Of a DNA stretch of 64,000 nucleotides, positions 11,567 through 19,545 are shown in pieces. The stretch is from JBBQWZ01 sp038210135 (GTDB lineage Bacteria; Acidobacteriota; Terriglobia; Bryobacterales; Bryobacteraceae): assembly GCA_038210135.1 (NCBI GenBank), contig JBBQWZ010000020.1:1-64000 (forward strand). Reading direction: 5' to 3'. The notes beneath the pieces are model-generated. The model was given only the letters and a program-made list of their open reading frames with translations. It did not search any database and had not been told where the DNA came from. A program made the position numbers and the translations under genes. Each line of letters starts with the position of its first letter. Position 1 is the first letter of the stretch.

Positions 11567-12061
11567 ATGGCAAGCAGAAGCGTCAATAAAGTGATTCTCA
11601 TCGGCCATCTCGGCCGGGACGCGGAGACGAAGTTTACCCCTTCTCAAGTGGCGGTCACGAAGTTTTCGGTGGCCACCAGCCGCCGCTGGAAAGACCAGAC
11701 CTCCGGGGAGTGGAAGGAAGAAACCGACTGGTCGAACGTTGTGCTTTGGCGCCAGGAAAACCTCGGCCAATACCTGACCAAAGGCAAGCAGGTTTATGTC
11801 GAAGGCCGGCTTTCGACCCGCAGCTACGAAGATAAAGACGGCAAAAAAGTCTGGGCGACCGATGTGGTCGCCGACGAAGTGATCCTGCTTGGCGGACGCG
11901 GCGAAGGCGGATCCGGCGGCGGCGGGGACGAGCACAACCAGATGGTTTCGGCTCCTCGCGGTGCGCAGGCGCGACGCGCTCCGGCGGGCGGCGGCGCGGC
12001 TTCACCGTCGGCCGACCATGGCTTTGAAGGCGGCGTCACCGACGACGACGTTCCATTCTAA
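11567..12061 (+). CDS. ssb: Single-stranded DNA-binding protein
   Basis: The OB-fold protein that coats ssDNA in replication, repair and recombination. The frame is open from 11468, but the family N-terminus 'MASRSVNKVILIGHLGRDAE' begins at the ATG at 11567 (164 aa). The OB core is followed by a Gly-rich linker and the acidic tip 'DDDVPF', which recruits partner proteins such as exonuclease and primase. A single canonical copy is seen here; it is divergent from the small secreted-protein gene. Confidence 0.96.
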   Translation: MASRSVNKVILIGHLGRDAETKFTPSQVAVTKFSVATSRRWKDQTSGEWKEETDWSNVVLWRQENLGQYLTKGKQVYVEGRLSTRSYEDKDGKKVWATDVVADEVILLGGRGEGGSGGGGDEHNQMVSAPRGAQARRAPAGGGAASPSADHGFEGGVTDDDVPF

Positions 12062-12104
12062 ATAGGAAGTCTCCTAACGCGCCGGAGTTCCGGCCGTTCC
12101 GCTG

Positions 12105-13757
12105 TTGCTACGATCGAATTTGGTGACTGACGAGCAGGGTAACGAGGCGTCATCCGGCTGGGCACCGTTGCGCAGGCCGCTGTTCCGCGACCGTTGGCTG
12201 GCTGCGCTGATTTCAAACCTCGGCGGGTGGATGCAGGATACGGCCGGCACGTGGCTGATGGTCACTCTGACCACATCGCCGCTGCTGATCGCCTTGATGC
12301 AAACGGCCGCCAGCCTTCCCGTCCTACTACTGGGTCTGCCAGCAGGCGCGAATGCCGACATGTTCGACCGCCGCCGGCTGCTGATTTTCTGGCAGTCGTG
12401 GATGCTTGGCGCTGTCGCCATCCTGAGCGTCCTGACCGTCGCCGGAGTGGTTTCCCCCTGGACGCTGTTGACGCTGACGCTGCTGCTGAATATTGGCGCG
12501 GCGATGAGCAATCCGGCCTGGCAGGCGATTGTTCCGGAACTGGTTCCACGCACGGAATTGCCGGATGCGATCGCGCTGAACTCCGCCGGCTACAACCTGG
12601 CTCGCGCGCTGGGTCCGGCGTTGGGTGGTTTGGCGATCGCCGGATTCGCGTCCGCCGTGACCGGCGCTGGCGTCGTCTTCTTTTTCAACTCCGCGTCGTT
12701 CCTTGCGGTGATTATCGTGATGTACCGCTGGAAGCGAGCTCCGCTGTTCAAGAGCTCTTTGCCGACAGAGCGGCTGTTTGAATCGATGCAGTCGGCGTTG
12801 CGCTATACCCGGCACTCCCCGCCAATGCTGGCGATTTTGCTGCGGGCCTTCCTGTTTACCTTATTCGTCAGCTCGATGTGGGCCCTGCTGGCGGTCGTGG
12901 CGCAGCAGGATCTGAAGCAGGGCGCCACCGGTTACGGCATTCTGACGGCATGCATCGGGGTCGGCGCGGTAGTGGGTGCGACCTCGCTTGCGCGCTTGCG
13001 ACGGCGCTTCCAGGCGGATTCGATTGTGCTGGTAGCGACGGCCGTGATCGCGGTGACGTTGGGAGTGCTGGCGTATGCGCGAAACGTTCCGCTGGTGTTA
13101 TTCGCGCTCCTCGCCGCAGGCTTCGCGTGGACCAGCACAACGTCCACCATGAATGTGGCCGTACAGATGTCGGTCCCGGCCTGGGTGCAGGCCCGAGCGC
13201 TCGGGACCTACCAAATGGTTTTTCAAGGCGGAATGGCGTTGGGCAGCGCGGCTTGGGGCTTCCTCGCGGAACACACGTCGGCATCGCAGGCGCTCTTGTG
13301 CGCGTCCGTCGGATTAATGATCACGCTGCCGCTCGCGCGCCGCTGGCCGCTGATACGGGGGGATCAGCCGGATCTTAGCCTTGCCATGCCGCCGAGGCCG
13401 GAGACGCGCTACGTTCGTCAGCCGGAAAATAACGAAGGTCCGGTGCTGGTGACGATCGAATACGAAATCTCCGCGGAACAGTACGCCGAATTCGCCCACC
13501 GCATCCATCAAATGCGGGACGTCCGGCTTCGCGACGGCGCCGCGCGCTGGGGCGTCTATCAGGACGCGGCCGATCCGGAGCGGCTGGTCGAGACCTTCGT
13601 CGTGGATTCCTGGCTCGAGCATCTGCGGTTGCGCGAGAGGATGACGGCGTCGGATCGTGTGGTCCGCGACAGCGTCTGGGCACTGCACAAAGGCGAAGCG
13701 CCGCCGAAGATATCGCACATGATCTATGCACGGGAGCGCGCGGAATCAAGGATGTGA
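12105..13757 (+). CDS. MFS exporter (EntS-like) with C-terminal dimeric ferredoxin-like domain
   Basis: A 550-aa protein. The first about 415 residues form 12 transmembrane segments of the MFS_3 (EntS / DUF894) type ('RDRWLAALISNLGGWMQDTAGTWLM', 'FDRRRLLIFWQ'). The last about 110 residues are soluble ('VLVTIEYEISAEQYAEFAHRIHQMRDVRLRDGA') and look like an antibiotic-biosynthesis-monooxygenase-type alpha/beta-barrel domain that commonly follows this transporter type. The start is uncertain: TTG at 12105 or GTG at 12123. The substrate is unknown; siderophore or small hydrophobic compound export is suggested by the family. It lies 43 bp after ssb. Confidence 0.88.
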   Translation: MLRSNLVTDEQGNEASSGWAPLRRPLFRDRWLAALISNLGGWMQDTAGTWLMVTLTTSPLLIALMQTAASLPVLLLGLPAGANADMFDRRRLLIFWQSWMLGAVAILSVLTVAGVVSPWTLLTLTLLLNIGAAMSNPAWQAIVPELVPRTELPDAIALNSAGYNLARALGPALGGLAIAGFASAVTGAGVVFFFNSASFLAVIIVMYRWKRAPLFKSSLPTERLFESMQSALRYTRHSPPMLAILLRAFLFTLFVSSMWALLAVVAQQDLKQGATGYGILTACIGVGAVVGATSLARLRRRFQADSIVLVATAVIAVTLGVLAYARNVPLVLFALLAAGFAWTSTTSTMNVAVQMSVPAWVQARALGTYQMVFQGGMALGSAAWGFLAEHTSASQALLCASVGLMITLPLARRWPLIRGDQPDLSLAMPPRPETRYVRQPENNEGPVLVTIEYEISAEQYAEFAHRIHQMRDVRLRDGAARWGVYQDAADPERLVETFVVDSWLEHLRLRERMTASDRVVRDSVWALHKGEAPPKISHMIYARERAESRM

Positions 13758-13882
13758 TCCGTTAGTTGCCGCTGGCTCGCACTAAGCTCAGGCGATAAGC
13801 TTTGCCCCCTTTTTGGGTCGAATCGCGGCCGAGCAGGTCATATAAGAGAGTCGCTCACAGCCACAATATCTGTGAGCTCCGA

Positions 13883-15214
13883 TTACTTCTGAACAGTGAT
13901 CAGAGTGGACACGGAAGTAGCTGTGCCCATCCGCGCGATCAATGGCAGGTCGCCATTTACCGCGTCGGTCGGAACCTGAACATTAATCTGATACAAACCT
14001 GGCGAACCAGGGACGACCGTAGCGGAAACGACCGTAGCCGCGGTGCCGCCGATCGTAACGGTGGGAAGCGTGGCGACCCGCACGGCGTCGGTCGGCACTT
14101 GACCGGGAATCAGCGCGGGACTAGTCGCTCCCAAGCCAGTGGCATAGACACTAACCGTTTCGCCAGGCGCTGCTGGAGCCGTGGTAACCGAGGAGAGGAG
14201 GCCGGCTTTGCCGAGAAGAGTTCCATTCGCATGGATGCCCGCTACGTTTTTTCCGTCCAGTGTGAACAACTGCGGAGCAGTTACCTGCACCGTGAGAGGA
14301 ATCGCAATTGTCTTTCCAGCGGGATTTCGAATTTGGATGGTCATCGAAGTTGAAAAGAGATCGCTGGGGAGCAGAAAATTGACCTGCGTCGGGCTCACGT
14401 AGCCGACGTAAGCCAGGCGGGGCGCGCCAAACAGGTTCAGAATGACACTCACGCCATCAAGGGAAAATGGAATCGAGCCATTCAGGAAGTCGCCGTCCGT
14501 CCACGACCGTGTCGTAGCCCCCAGGTTCGTGCCGAAAATCGTGCCCCAGGAATTCGGCGCCAGGGGACCCGCCACCGATGTCGCGGCGCTGACGATGTTG
14601 CCCGCTGTAACACTAGGCGCAGCCAGAATTGCCGGAGTCAATTGCACGTTCGAGGTGTAAATCAGATCCCCGTTCAGACTACCGTCTCCGTTCGCCGCGT
14701 TTCCGGCGACGAAGAGAGTCACCGGGCCGGCATCCGCAGCGGGCGGAGTCCAGTCGAACTGGAACGTGGCGCCTTTTATACTTCCATTTCGCGTGCCTGC
14801 CGAAGTGTGGGTGATGAATGAAACGCCAGACGCGCAGGGTACTGGGGCATTATCCTCGCAAATCACTTGAGTCAGGTTGTCAACCGGCGTCAAGGTACCT
14901 GCCTGCCCGCCTGCGAGATCACTATTCAACCGGGCCGACAACTCGAATCCCCACCGCTTTTGAACCGGATCAGTGACCTGAACTACGACTCTCTGTTTGA
15001 CCCCGGGAATGTACACCGCTCCACCTTGGAGCAGGATGTTTACGCTTCCCGTTCCCGAATTGAGGGCGCTGCTGGAATGGCACGAAGCGCATGCCCTGGC
15101 GCTATCTCCCGCGCCGCCCGTCACTCGAGGAGGAGGGCCGTAGCTATGTCCTAAGGCGACGCCGATTGGGACAAGCGCAGCTAAAAATGGGAGAGCCCAA
15201 GCAAATGTTCGCAT
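13883..15214 (-). CDS. Exported CxxCH / Reeler-like protein with Solibacter-type C-terminal domain
   Basis: A 443-aa protein. The signal peptide 'MRTFAWALPFLAALVPIGVALG' precedes 'ACASCHSS', a single CxxCH heme-attachment-type motif, and then a Reeler-like region (residues about 40-190, 'VQVTDPVQKRWGFELSARL'). The C-terminal half (about 200-443) has the 'NSWGTIFGTNLG', 'YVSPTQVNFLLP', 'VYATGLGATSP' and 'GLYQINVQVP' pattern that I recognise as the uncharacterised C-terminal domain TIGR03437 of Solibacter and relatives. It is probably surface- or periplasm-located. The heme motif is only a pattern match; covalent heme binding is untested. Confidence 0.82.
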   Translation of the reverse strand: MRTFAWALPFLAALVPIGVALGHSYGPPPRVTGGAGDSARACASCHSSSALNSGTGSVNILLQGGAVYIPGVKQRVVVQVTDPVQKRWGFELSARLNSDLAGGQAGTLTPVDNLTQVICEDNAPVPCASGVSFITHTSAGTRNGSIKGATFQFDWTPPAADAGPVTLFVAGNAANGDGSLNGDLIYTSNVQLTPAILAAPSVTAGNIVSAATSVAGPLAPNSWGTIFGTNLGATTRSWTDGDFLNGSIPFSLDGVSVILNLFGAPRLAYVGYVSPTQVNFLLPSDLFSTSMTIQIRNPAGKTIAIPLTVQVTAPQLFTLDGKNVAGIHANGTLLGKAGLLSSVTTAPAAPGETVSVYATGLGATSPALIPGQVPTDAVRVATLPTVTIGGTAATVVSATVVPGSPGLYQINVQVPTDAVNGDLPLIARMGTATSVSTLITVQK

Positions 15215-15587
15215 GGGTTATCGTGGCACGTCCGGATTCTTGAATTTCTTCGAGAGTGTAATATTTCTGTAAAATCCTACACCGAGGCGCGATCACGTCA
15301 CCTACCGAACCAACCCACCAACGGCGGCGCGAACCCTCGCCCAACATGCCTCATGCAGCGTGCAAGCGGAGGTCCGAAGGTGGTCAAAATTGACGGTCCG
15401 ATCGTTGCTGGAGACGGGGTGTTTTAGCGCTTGGTTTGGGAGTCTTGGGGGGGGCTCCTTCATATTTGTAGTTGGATTGCCTGGCGTAGGGCCAGAATTT
15501 GGCCAGTCTTTCGACTTCGCGCAGGAGGAGATTCTGGAGACTTCGGCGCGTGAAAAATCGAAGCCAAAGCTCTTTGGGGTCCCGAGT
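15215..15587. other. Non-coding stretch downstream of a decayed gene
   Basis: 373 bp without a convincing gene. It should hold the promoter of the minus-strand CxxCH gene near 15215-15290 (an AT-richer patch around 15240-15285). The rest may be the out-of-frame tail of the decayed gene at 15588-15995, because the minus strand has an open but compositionally odd frame there (Pro/Ser-rich). No RNA gene or repeat was recognised. Confidence 0.5.
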
Positions 15588-15995
15588 TTAAGCACTCGGA
15601 TGTAGCTCTTCTGTAGGGAGTTGGAGGATGGTCCTGGCGTTGTCGAGGTTGGCGTGCTGGGCCTCCAGGCGCTCGTCTTTGGTTTCATGGAAGAGGGTGA
15701 GGGTTTGGTTGTAGGTGCGCTGGACGCGGGACTGCTGGCGGGTGAAGTTTTCGAATAGGCGGAGACTTCGGCGGCATCCTTGTGGGATTTCATGGGTGGT
15801 GTGGTGGATCCAGGCGTCGGCGCTCCGGAGCTGCCCGGGGTTAGGCGGCGAGCCTGCGGCCGAGGTCGAATTTGGACACTGGCAGCCGGGGTGGAATTCG
15901 TTGATGGGTTTGGGGGCGTCGGCTTCAGGGTCGAGAGAGGGTGGAAGGATTTTCGTAGTCAGGCCATGAGTGCGGGCGTTCGGGCTCGCGCGATC
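15588..15995 (-). pseudogene. Decayed copy of an Acidobacteria-specific 'NARTHGLT' family protein
   Basis: Read on the minus strand, one frame stays open for 135 codons between an in-frame stop near 15998 and a stop at 15588. It begins 'RASPNARTHGLTTKILPPS', matching the conserved 'KARSSxNAxxHGLT' segment that follows the N-terminus of a hypothetical-protein family abundant in Bryobacterales. It ends 'TRQQSRVQRTYNQTLTLFHE', matching that family's C-terminal helix (RLQRxYxxALxxL). The N-terminus ('ANRANAQxSTGPxT') and most of the central part are missing, and an upstream stop interrupts the frame. I know the family by sequence only; its function is unknown. Confidence 0.6.
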
Positions 15996-16155
15996 CTATG
16001 TTGAGGATAGGAGTTGGGTTGGGGTGATTCGGCGTGATCGGCAAGGGTTTTGATTTATTCGGGTTGGCGATTTTCGAAGTGCTGTGATCGTGCGGCGGGG
16101 AGCGGGATTTGGGAAGCGAATGACCGCAAGTTAAGAGGTTGTGATCTCAGAGGAA

Positions 16156-16374
16156 ATGCAGCTCAGCGTACGACTTCCCGCCGACCTGCATAAGCGCCAT
16201 AAACTCGAAGCCGTTAAGCGCAGACTACCGGTGAAAGAAGTCTTTCGCGAGGCTCTCGACACGTGGCTCGCGCCGAAACGGGATGGTGAGGAAGAAGAAT
16301 TCCAGCAGCAAATTGCCATTGCGAGCGAGGGAATGGTGAAGTACCGGAACGCGTTAAGGCAGTTGGCTCGTTAA
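16156..16374 (+). CDS. Ribbon-helix-helix antitoxin-like protein
   Basis: A 72-aa protein from the ATG at 16156 (a GTG five codons earlier at 16141 is an alternative). The N-terminal 'MQLSVRLPADLHKRHKLEAV' strand-helix pattern is that of CopG/Arc-type ribbon-helix-helix DNA-binding proteins. The C-terminal helix ('EEEEFQQQIAIASEGMVKY') would bind the toxin. Seventeen bases downstream lies a Doc/Fic-type toxin remnant, so this is the antitoxin of a toxin-antitoxin pair whose toxin has been inactivated. It may persist as an orphan regulator. Confidence 0.72.
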   Translation: MQLSVRLPADLHKRHKLEAVKRRLPVKEVFREALDTWLAPKRDGEEEEFQQQIAIASEGMVKYRNALRQLAR

Positions 16375-16390
16375 GGAATCTCCCGCCCGA

Positions 16391-16669
16391 ACGGAGCCGC
16401 GTTGGCTAAAGCTTCGGGCTGTTCTTGCGATTCCCGAAGAGCAACTTGGAGAGCATGGCGGTTCGAGCGGGATTCGCGGTCAAGGCTTGCTCGAATCCGC
16501 CCTCGCCCGTAAGCAGAATCTCTTTCACTTCGAGCCGAGGTCAATACATAGACTCGCCGCGGCGTACGCGTCCGGCATTATAATAGCGACCGAACCAGAA
16601 GCCGTTGCCGCCACGCTCGCGTTGGCAGCCAGCGAAATTACCGAGGAACAGTCTACGGCCTGGGTCATA
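16391..16669 (+). pseudogene. Doc-family toxin remnant lacking the Fic active site
   Basis: The frame reads 'TEPRWLKLRAVLAIPEEQLG', then 'EHGGSSGIRGQGLLESALAR', then 'HRLAAAYASGIIIATEPEAV' and 'LALAASEITEEQSTAWV', which is a Doc (death-on-curing) protein from end to end. However, the segment between 'AAAYASGI' and 'IATEPEAV', where the family carries the HPFxDGNKR Fic motif, is missing by about 29 residues with the frame kept. No ATG, GTG or TTG is found at the expected start (the codon at 16391 is ACG). Without the motif, phosphorylation of EF-Tu is impossible. It follows the antitoxin gene directly. Confidence 0.72.
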
Positions 16670-16679
16670 ACGGAACCGA

Positions 16680-16863
16680 CTACTTCAAACGCTCGATCTT
16701 TCGGATCGTTACCGGCGGAGTCAGCTTCTGCCCCTATACCGCCGACTCTGAATTTTCCAGACCACATCCATTCCCTGAATCACCTTGCCAAACGCGGCGA
16801 AGCCTTGCCCGTCGGCATGGCGGTAAGGGCCAGGATTCCAACGCACAGATTCAAGAACCCGGT
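16680..16863 (-). pseudogene. Cyclophilin-type peptidyl-prolyl isomerase, C-terminal remnant
   Basis: The minus strand reads 'HADGQGFAAFGKVIQGMDVV' and, after a shift of frame, 'QKLTPPVTIRKIERLK' plus stop (16680-16682). Together these are the C-terminal strand and helix of a cyclophilin (usual form DGxGFAxFGxVxxGMDVV ... PxxI). The N-terminal two thirds are absent, replaced by the end of the NRAMP-like gene. At least one frameshift lies near 16715-16730. It is a dead fragment that abuts the Doc remnant on the other strand. Confidence 0.65.
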
Positions 16864-16865
16864 TT

Positions 16866-18116
16866 TCAGGCCAGCATATCTTTAATCGAAATGCCCACCA
16901 GCGCTAGAGTCAGCCCAATCATCAGCGCGACGGAAGCCCAGGCAACGACGTTGTAAAATCGCGAGTTCGTCCATTCCTTCATCACGCGCTTCTTGTTCAC
17001 TAGCAGCGTCATGAAAATCAGGACAAACGGTAGCAGCGCTCCGTTGATGACCTGGGACAGCAGGATCATCTTGACCAGGGGAAAATTAGGCAGCAGAATC
17101 ACGGCGGCGCTCACTACAATCAGCAGGGTGAAGAGCCAGTAGAAAATCGGTGCTTCGCGGAAGCTCTTATTGACGCCGGATTCAAAACCCAAGCCTTCGC
17201 AGACGGTATACGCGGTGGACAGCGGCTGCACGCACGCGGCAAACAATGACGCGTTGAATAGCCCCGCCGCGAACATCAGCATCGCGTACTTCCCGAACGG
17301 CGCAAGCCCAAGCGCCGCGTCGGCCGCATCCTTAATATCTCGCGGGGCGACGCGGTAAATCGCGCCCGCGCAGGCCACAATGATGAAGAACGCGATCACC
17401 GACATCATGATGCAGCCGACGATGACCTCAACCCGGGATTCCTTGTATTCCTTCGCCGTGACGCCCTTCTCGACGACGGCCGCCTGCAGGTAGAACTGCA
17501 TCCAGGGCGCAATCGAGGTCCCAACCATGCCAATCAGCATCGTGATGTAGCCGGTCTCGAGCATCAGGCGCGGCGTTACGCTGTAAATCGCCGCCTGCTT
17601 CCAATCCGGCTTCACCAGGATCCCCGAGATGATGTAGGCGACATACACGACGCATGCCCACAGGAAAATCTTTTCGACACGGTCATAGGTCCCCTTCACG
17701 ATCAGCAGCCAGACGGCCGCGGCGCTGATAGGAACCGTGATGTACGGACTCATGCCAAAAATTTGGAGCGAACTTGCGATGCCAGCAAAGTTCGCCATGA
17801 TGTTCGTGAGATTCGCCAGGATCAGCAGCAGCATCATCAGGAACGTGTTTCGCAGGCCGAATTCCTCGCGGATCAAATCCGAAAGGCCCTTTCCGGTCAC
17901 CGCGCCCATGTGCGAGCACATTTCCTGCGTCACGATCAGCAGCACCGTGATCGGCAGCAGCGTCCACAGCGGCAGGTACCCGTACTTGGCACCGGCCTGC
18001 GAATACGTGTAGATACCGCCAGCGTCGTTGTCGACGACGGCGGTAATGAATCCCGGACCGATGACCGCGAAGAAAACCGTCCAGTGATAACGAACGCGCC
18101 GCCATAGGTTCATCAT
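16866..18116 (-). CDS. NRAMP-related transporter, probably Mg2+ (NRMT-type)
   Basis: A 416-aa protein with about 11 transmembrane segments and the SLC11/NRAMP fold. In helix 1 the canonical DPGN is replaced by 'DNDAGG' (the Asp is kept, the Asn is Gly). In helix 6 the canonical MPH is replaced by 'APW' in 'GTSIAPWMQFYLQ'. Loss of the soft sulfur ligand Met is characteristic of NRAMP-related magnesium transporters, which carry Mg2+ and exclude transition metals poorly. The gene lies 67 bp downstream of a soluble MgtE-N/CBS protein on the same strand, which supports a Mg2+ role. Experimental specificity is unknown. Confidence 0.83.
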   Translation of the reverse strand: MMNLWRRVRYHWTVFFAVIGPGFITAVVDNDAGGIYTYSQAGAKYGYLPLWTLLPITVLLIVTQEMCSHMGAVTGKGLSDLIREEFGLRNTFLMMLLLILANLTNIMANFAGIASSLQIFGMSPYITVPISAAAVWLLIVKGTYDRVEKIFLWACVVYVAYIISGILVKPDWKQAAIYSVTPRLMLETGYITMLIGMVGTSIAPWMQFYLQAAVVEKGVTAKEYKESRVEVIVGCIMMSVIAFFIIVACAGAIYRVAPRDIKDAADAALGLAPFGKYAMLMFAAGLFNASLFAACVQPLSTAYTVCEGLGFESGVNKSFREAPIFYWLFTLLIVVSAAVILLPNFPLVKMILLSQVINGALLPFVLIFMTLLVNKKRVMKEWTNSRFYNVVAWASVALMIGLTLALVGISIKDMLA

Positions 18117-18183
18117 GCCGCGCCCCCGGCGGAAGGACCGAACCGCGATGGTAAGGGAACGGACGTCGCCACCGACATCGCTC

Positions 18184-19425
18184 TCATCCGCCCCTCAGCA
18201 CAGTAATGATGTTGTCAGCCGTAATCACGCCGGCCAGTTTGCCGTGCTTATCCACCACCGGCAAAGTCAGCAGGTTGTACTTGTCGAACAACTCCGTGAG
18301 TTTTTTTTGCTTGACGTCAACCTTCGCCTGGATCAGCGTGTCGGACCGCAATTCGATGAGTGGCGTCTCGCCCCTCGCGATAAATAGCCGCGCCAGCGGA
18401 ACGGCCGCGATCAGCCGGTCCTCGCGATCCACCAGGAACATGGTGTTCAGCGATTCTAATAATTCCGCATGCGCCTTCAACGCAATCATCGCGTCCGACA
18501 CGGTCGCATCCTGATGCAGCGCGACGTATTCGGTATTCATCAGGCCGCCCGCCGAATCCTCGTCGAATTCCATCAACTCGCTGACTTCGGACTCCGCTTC
18601 CACGTCCATTTCTTCGAGGATTTCCTGCGACGATTCCTCGTCCAGCTCCGCTAGCACATCGGCGGCTTCGTCCGGCGACATCTCTTCAATGATCTCCGCC
18701 GCCTTGTCCGCTTCGAGCGACTCGAGAATGCGCGCCTGAATGTCGAGATCGACTTCCGACAACGCTTCCGCGGCTGTTTCGGAATCCATGGTTTCGAAGA
18801 TGACTTCGCGATCGTCCGGACTCAGATCCTCGACGATGTCGGCGATATCCGCGGGGTGCATTTCTTCGAGCAGCTTATTCGTGACGTTCAAGCGCAGTCG
18901 CCGTTGAGGATCCGCCTCGAGGATGCTGCACGCTTCCCAACGGATGGAATGGGGCGGAATCGGACCCTGCAAACGGCGAATCCAGCGGCGCGGCAGCACG
19001 CCTTGGAATAGACGCCGGAACATGCTGCGAAGCCCGATATCGACTTCAAGAAGAGTCAGAACATCGAAGCCGTTTTCGTTCCGGACCTCGAACGTCACAT
19101 CGGTGACGCGGACCACCTTGCGGCCCTCGCCATCAATAATCTGCTGATCGAGAAGGTCGCGCACCATCCGCAGCATATACTCGTCGGAGTGATACGGAAT
19201 CAGGACTTCTTCCTTCAGGAAGATGCCGTCGAGATTGATCTTTTGGACTTGATCGAAGCGTAAACTCAGCCAGGCGTATCCGCCACCAACGAGAAAACGA
19301 TCGACTCTGCTTGGGTTTACGAGCGGGACAACGGCGGCATCCCGGACCACACCGATCCTGCGGCCCTTAAGGTCATAGACCTTGAGCCCGAGCAGTTCGG
19401 TAAGGAACAGCAGGGTCTGCGCCAT
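18184..19425 (-). CDS. Soluble PRC-barrel / MgtE N-domain / CBS-pair protein, probable Mg2+ sensor
   Basis: A 413-aa protein without membrane segments. Residues about 10-60 and 70-130 look like PRC-barrel beta folds ('GLKVYDLKGRRIGVVRDAAV'). Residues about 145-290 are an MgtE N-terminal superhelix with many acidic residues ('LLEEMHPADIADIVEDLSPD', 'EFDEDSAGGLMNTEY'). Residues about 290-413 form two CBS domains. In the MgtE Mg2+ channel this N-CBS unit is the cytosolic Mg2+ sensor that closes the pore, but here the MgtE membrane domain is missing. The next gene is the NRAMP-related transporter, so the two probably form a sensor-transporter pair. Confidence 0.85.
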   Translation of the reverse strand: MAQTLLFLTELLGLKVYDLKGRRIGVVRDAAVVPLVNPSRVDRFLVGGGYAWLSLRFDQVQKINLDGIFLKEEVLIPYHSDEYMLRMVRDLLDQQIIDGEGRKVVRVTDVTFEVRNENGFDVLTLLEVDIGLRSMFRRLFQGVLPRRWIRRLQGPIPPHSIRWEACSILEADPQRRLRLNVTNKLLEEMHPADIADIVEDLSPDDREVIFETMDSETAAEALSEVDLDIQARILESLEADKAAEIIEEMSPDEAADVLAELDEESSQEILEEMDVEAESEVSELMEFDEDSAGGLMNTEYVALHQDATVSDAMIALKAHAELLESLNTMFLVDREDRLIAAVPLARLFIARGETPLIELRSDTLIQAKVDVKQKKLTELFDKYNLLTLPVVDKHGKLAGVITADNIITVLRGG

Positions 19426-19545
19426 TCGAGCCTAAGTGTGCCGGGCCTTGCGGCCCGAGGTTTGCCGATTTCCATAATTGGACTGAAGTCCGCGAATCTT
19501 TACTATGACCGATGGCGTCCGGGAGACGCAAGCAATTTGGAAAAT

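Noticed and set aside
15302..15793. 163-aa Pro/Ser-rich minus-strand ORF
   Set aside because: Shadow of the decayed family copy; its residues have no family pattern and the alternative frame gives a recognisable one.
19442..19457. CGGGCC / GGCCCG hairpin downstream of sppA as a terminator
   Set aside because: Six-base arms only and no T-run; too weak to call.
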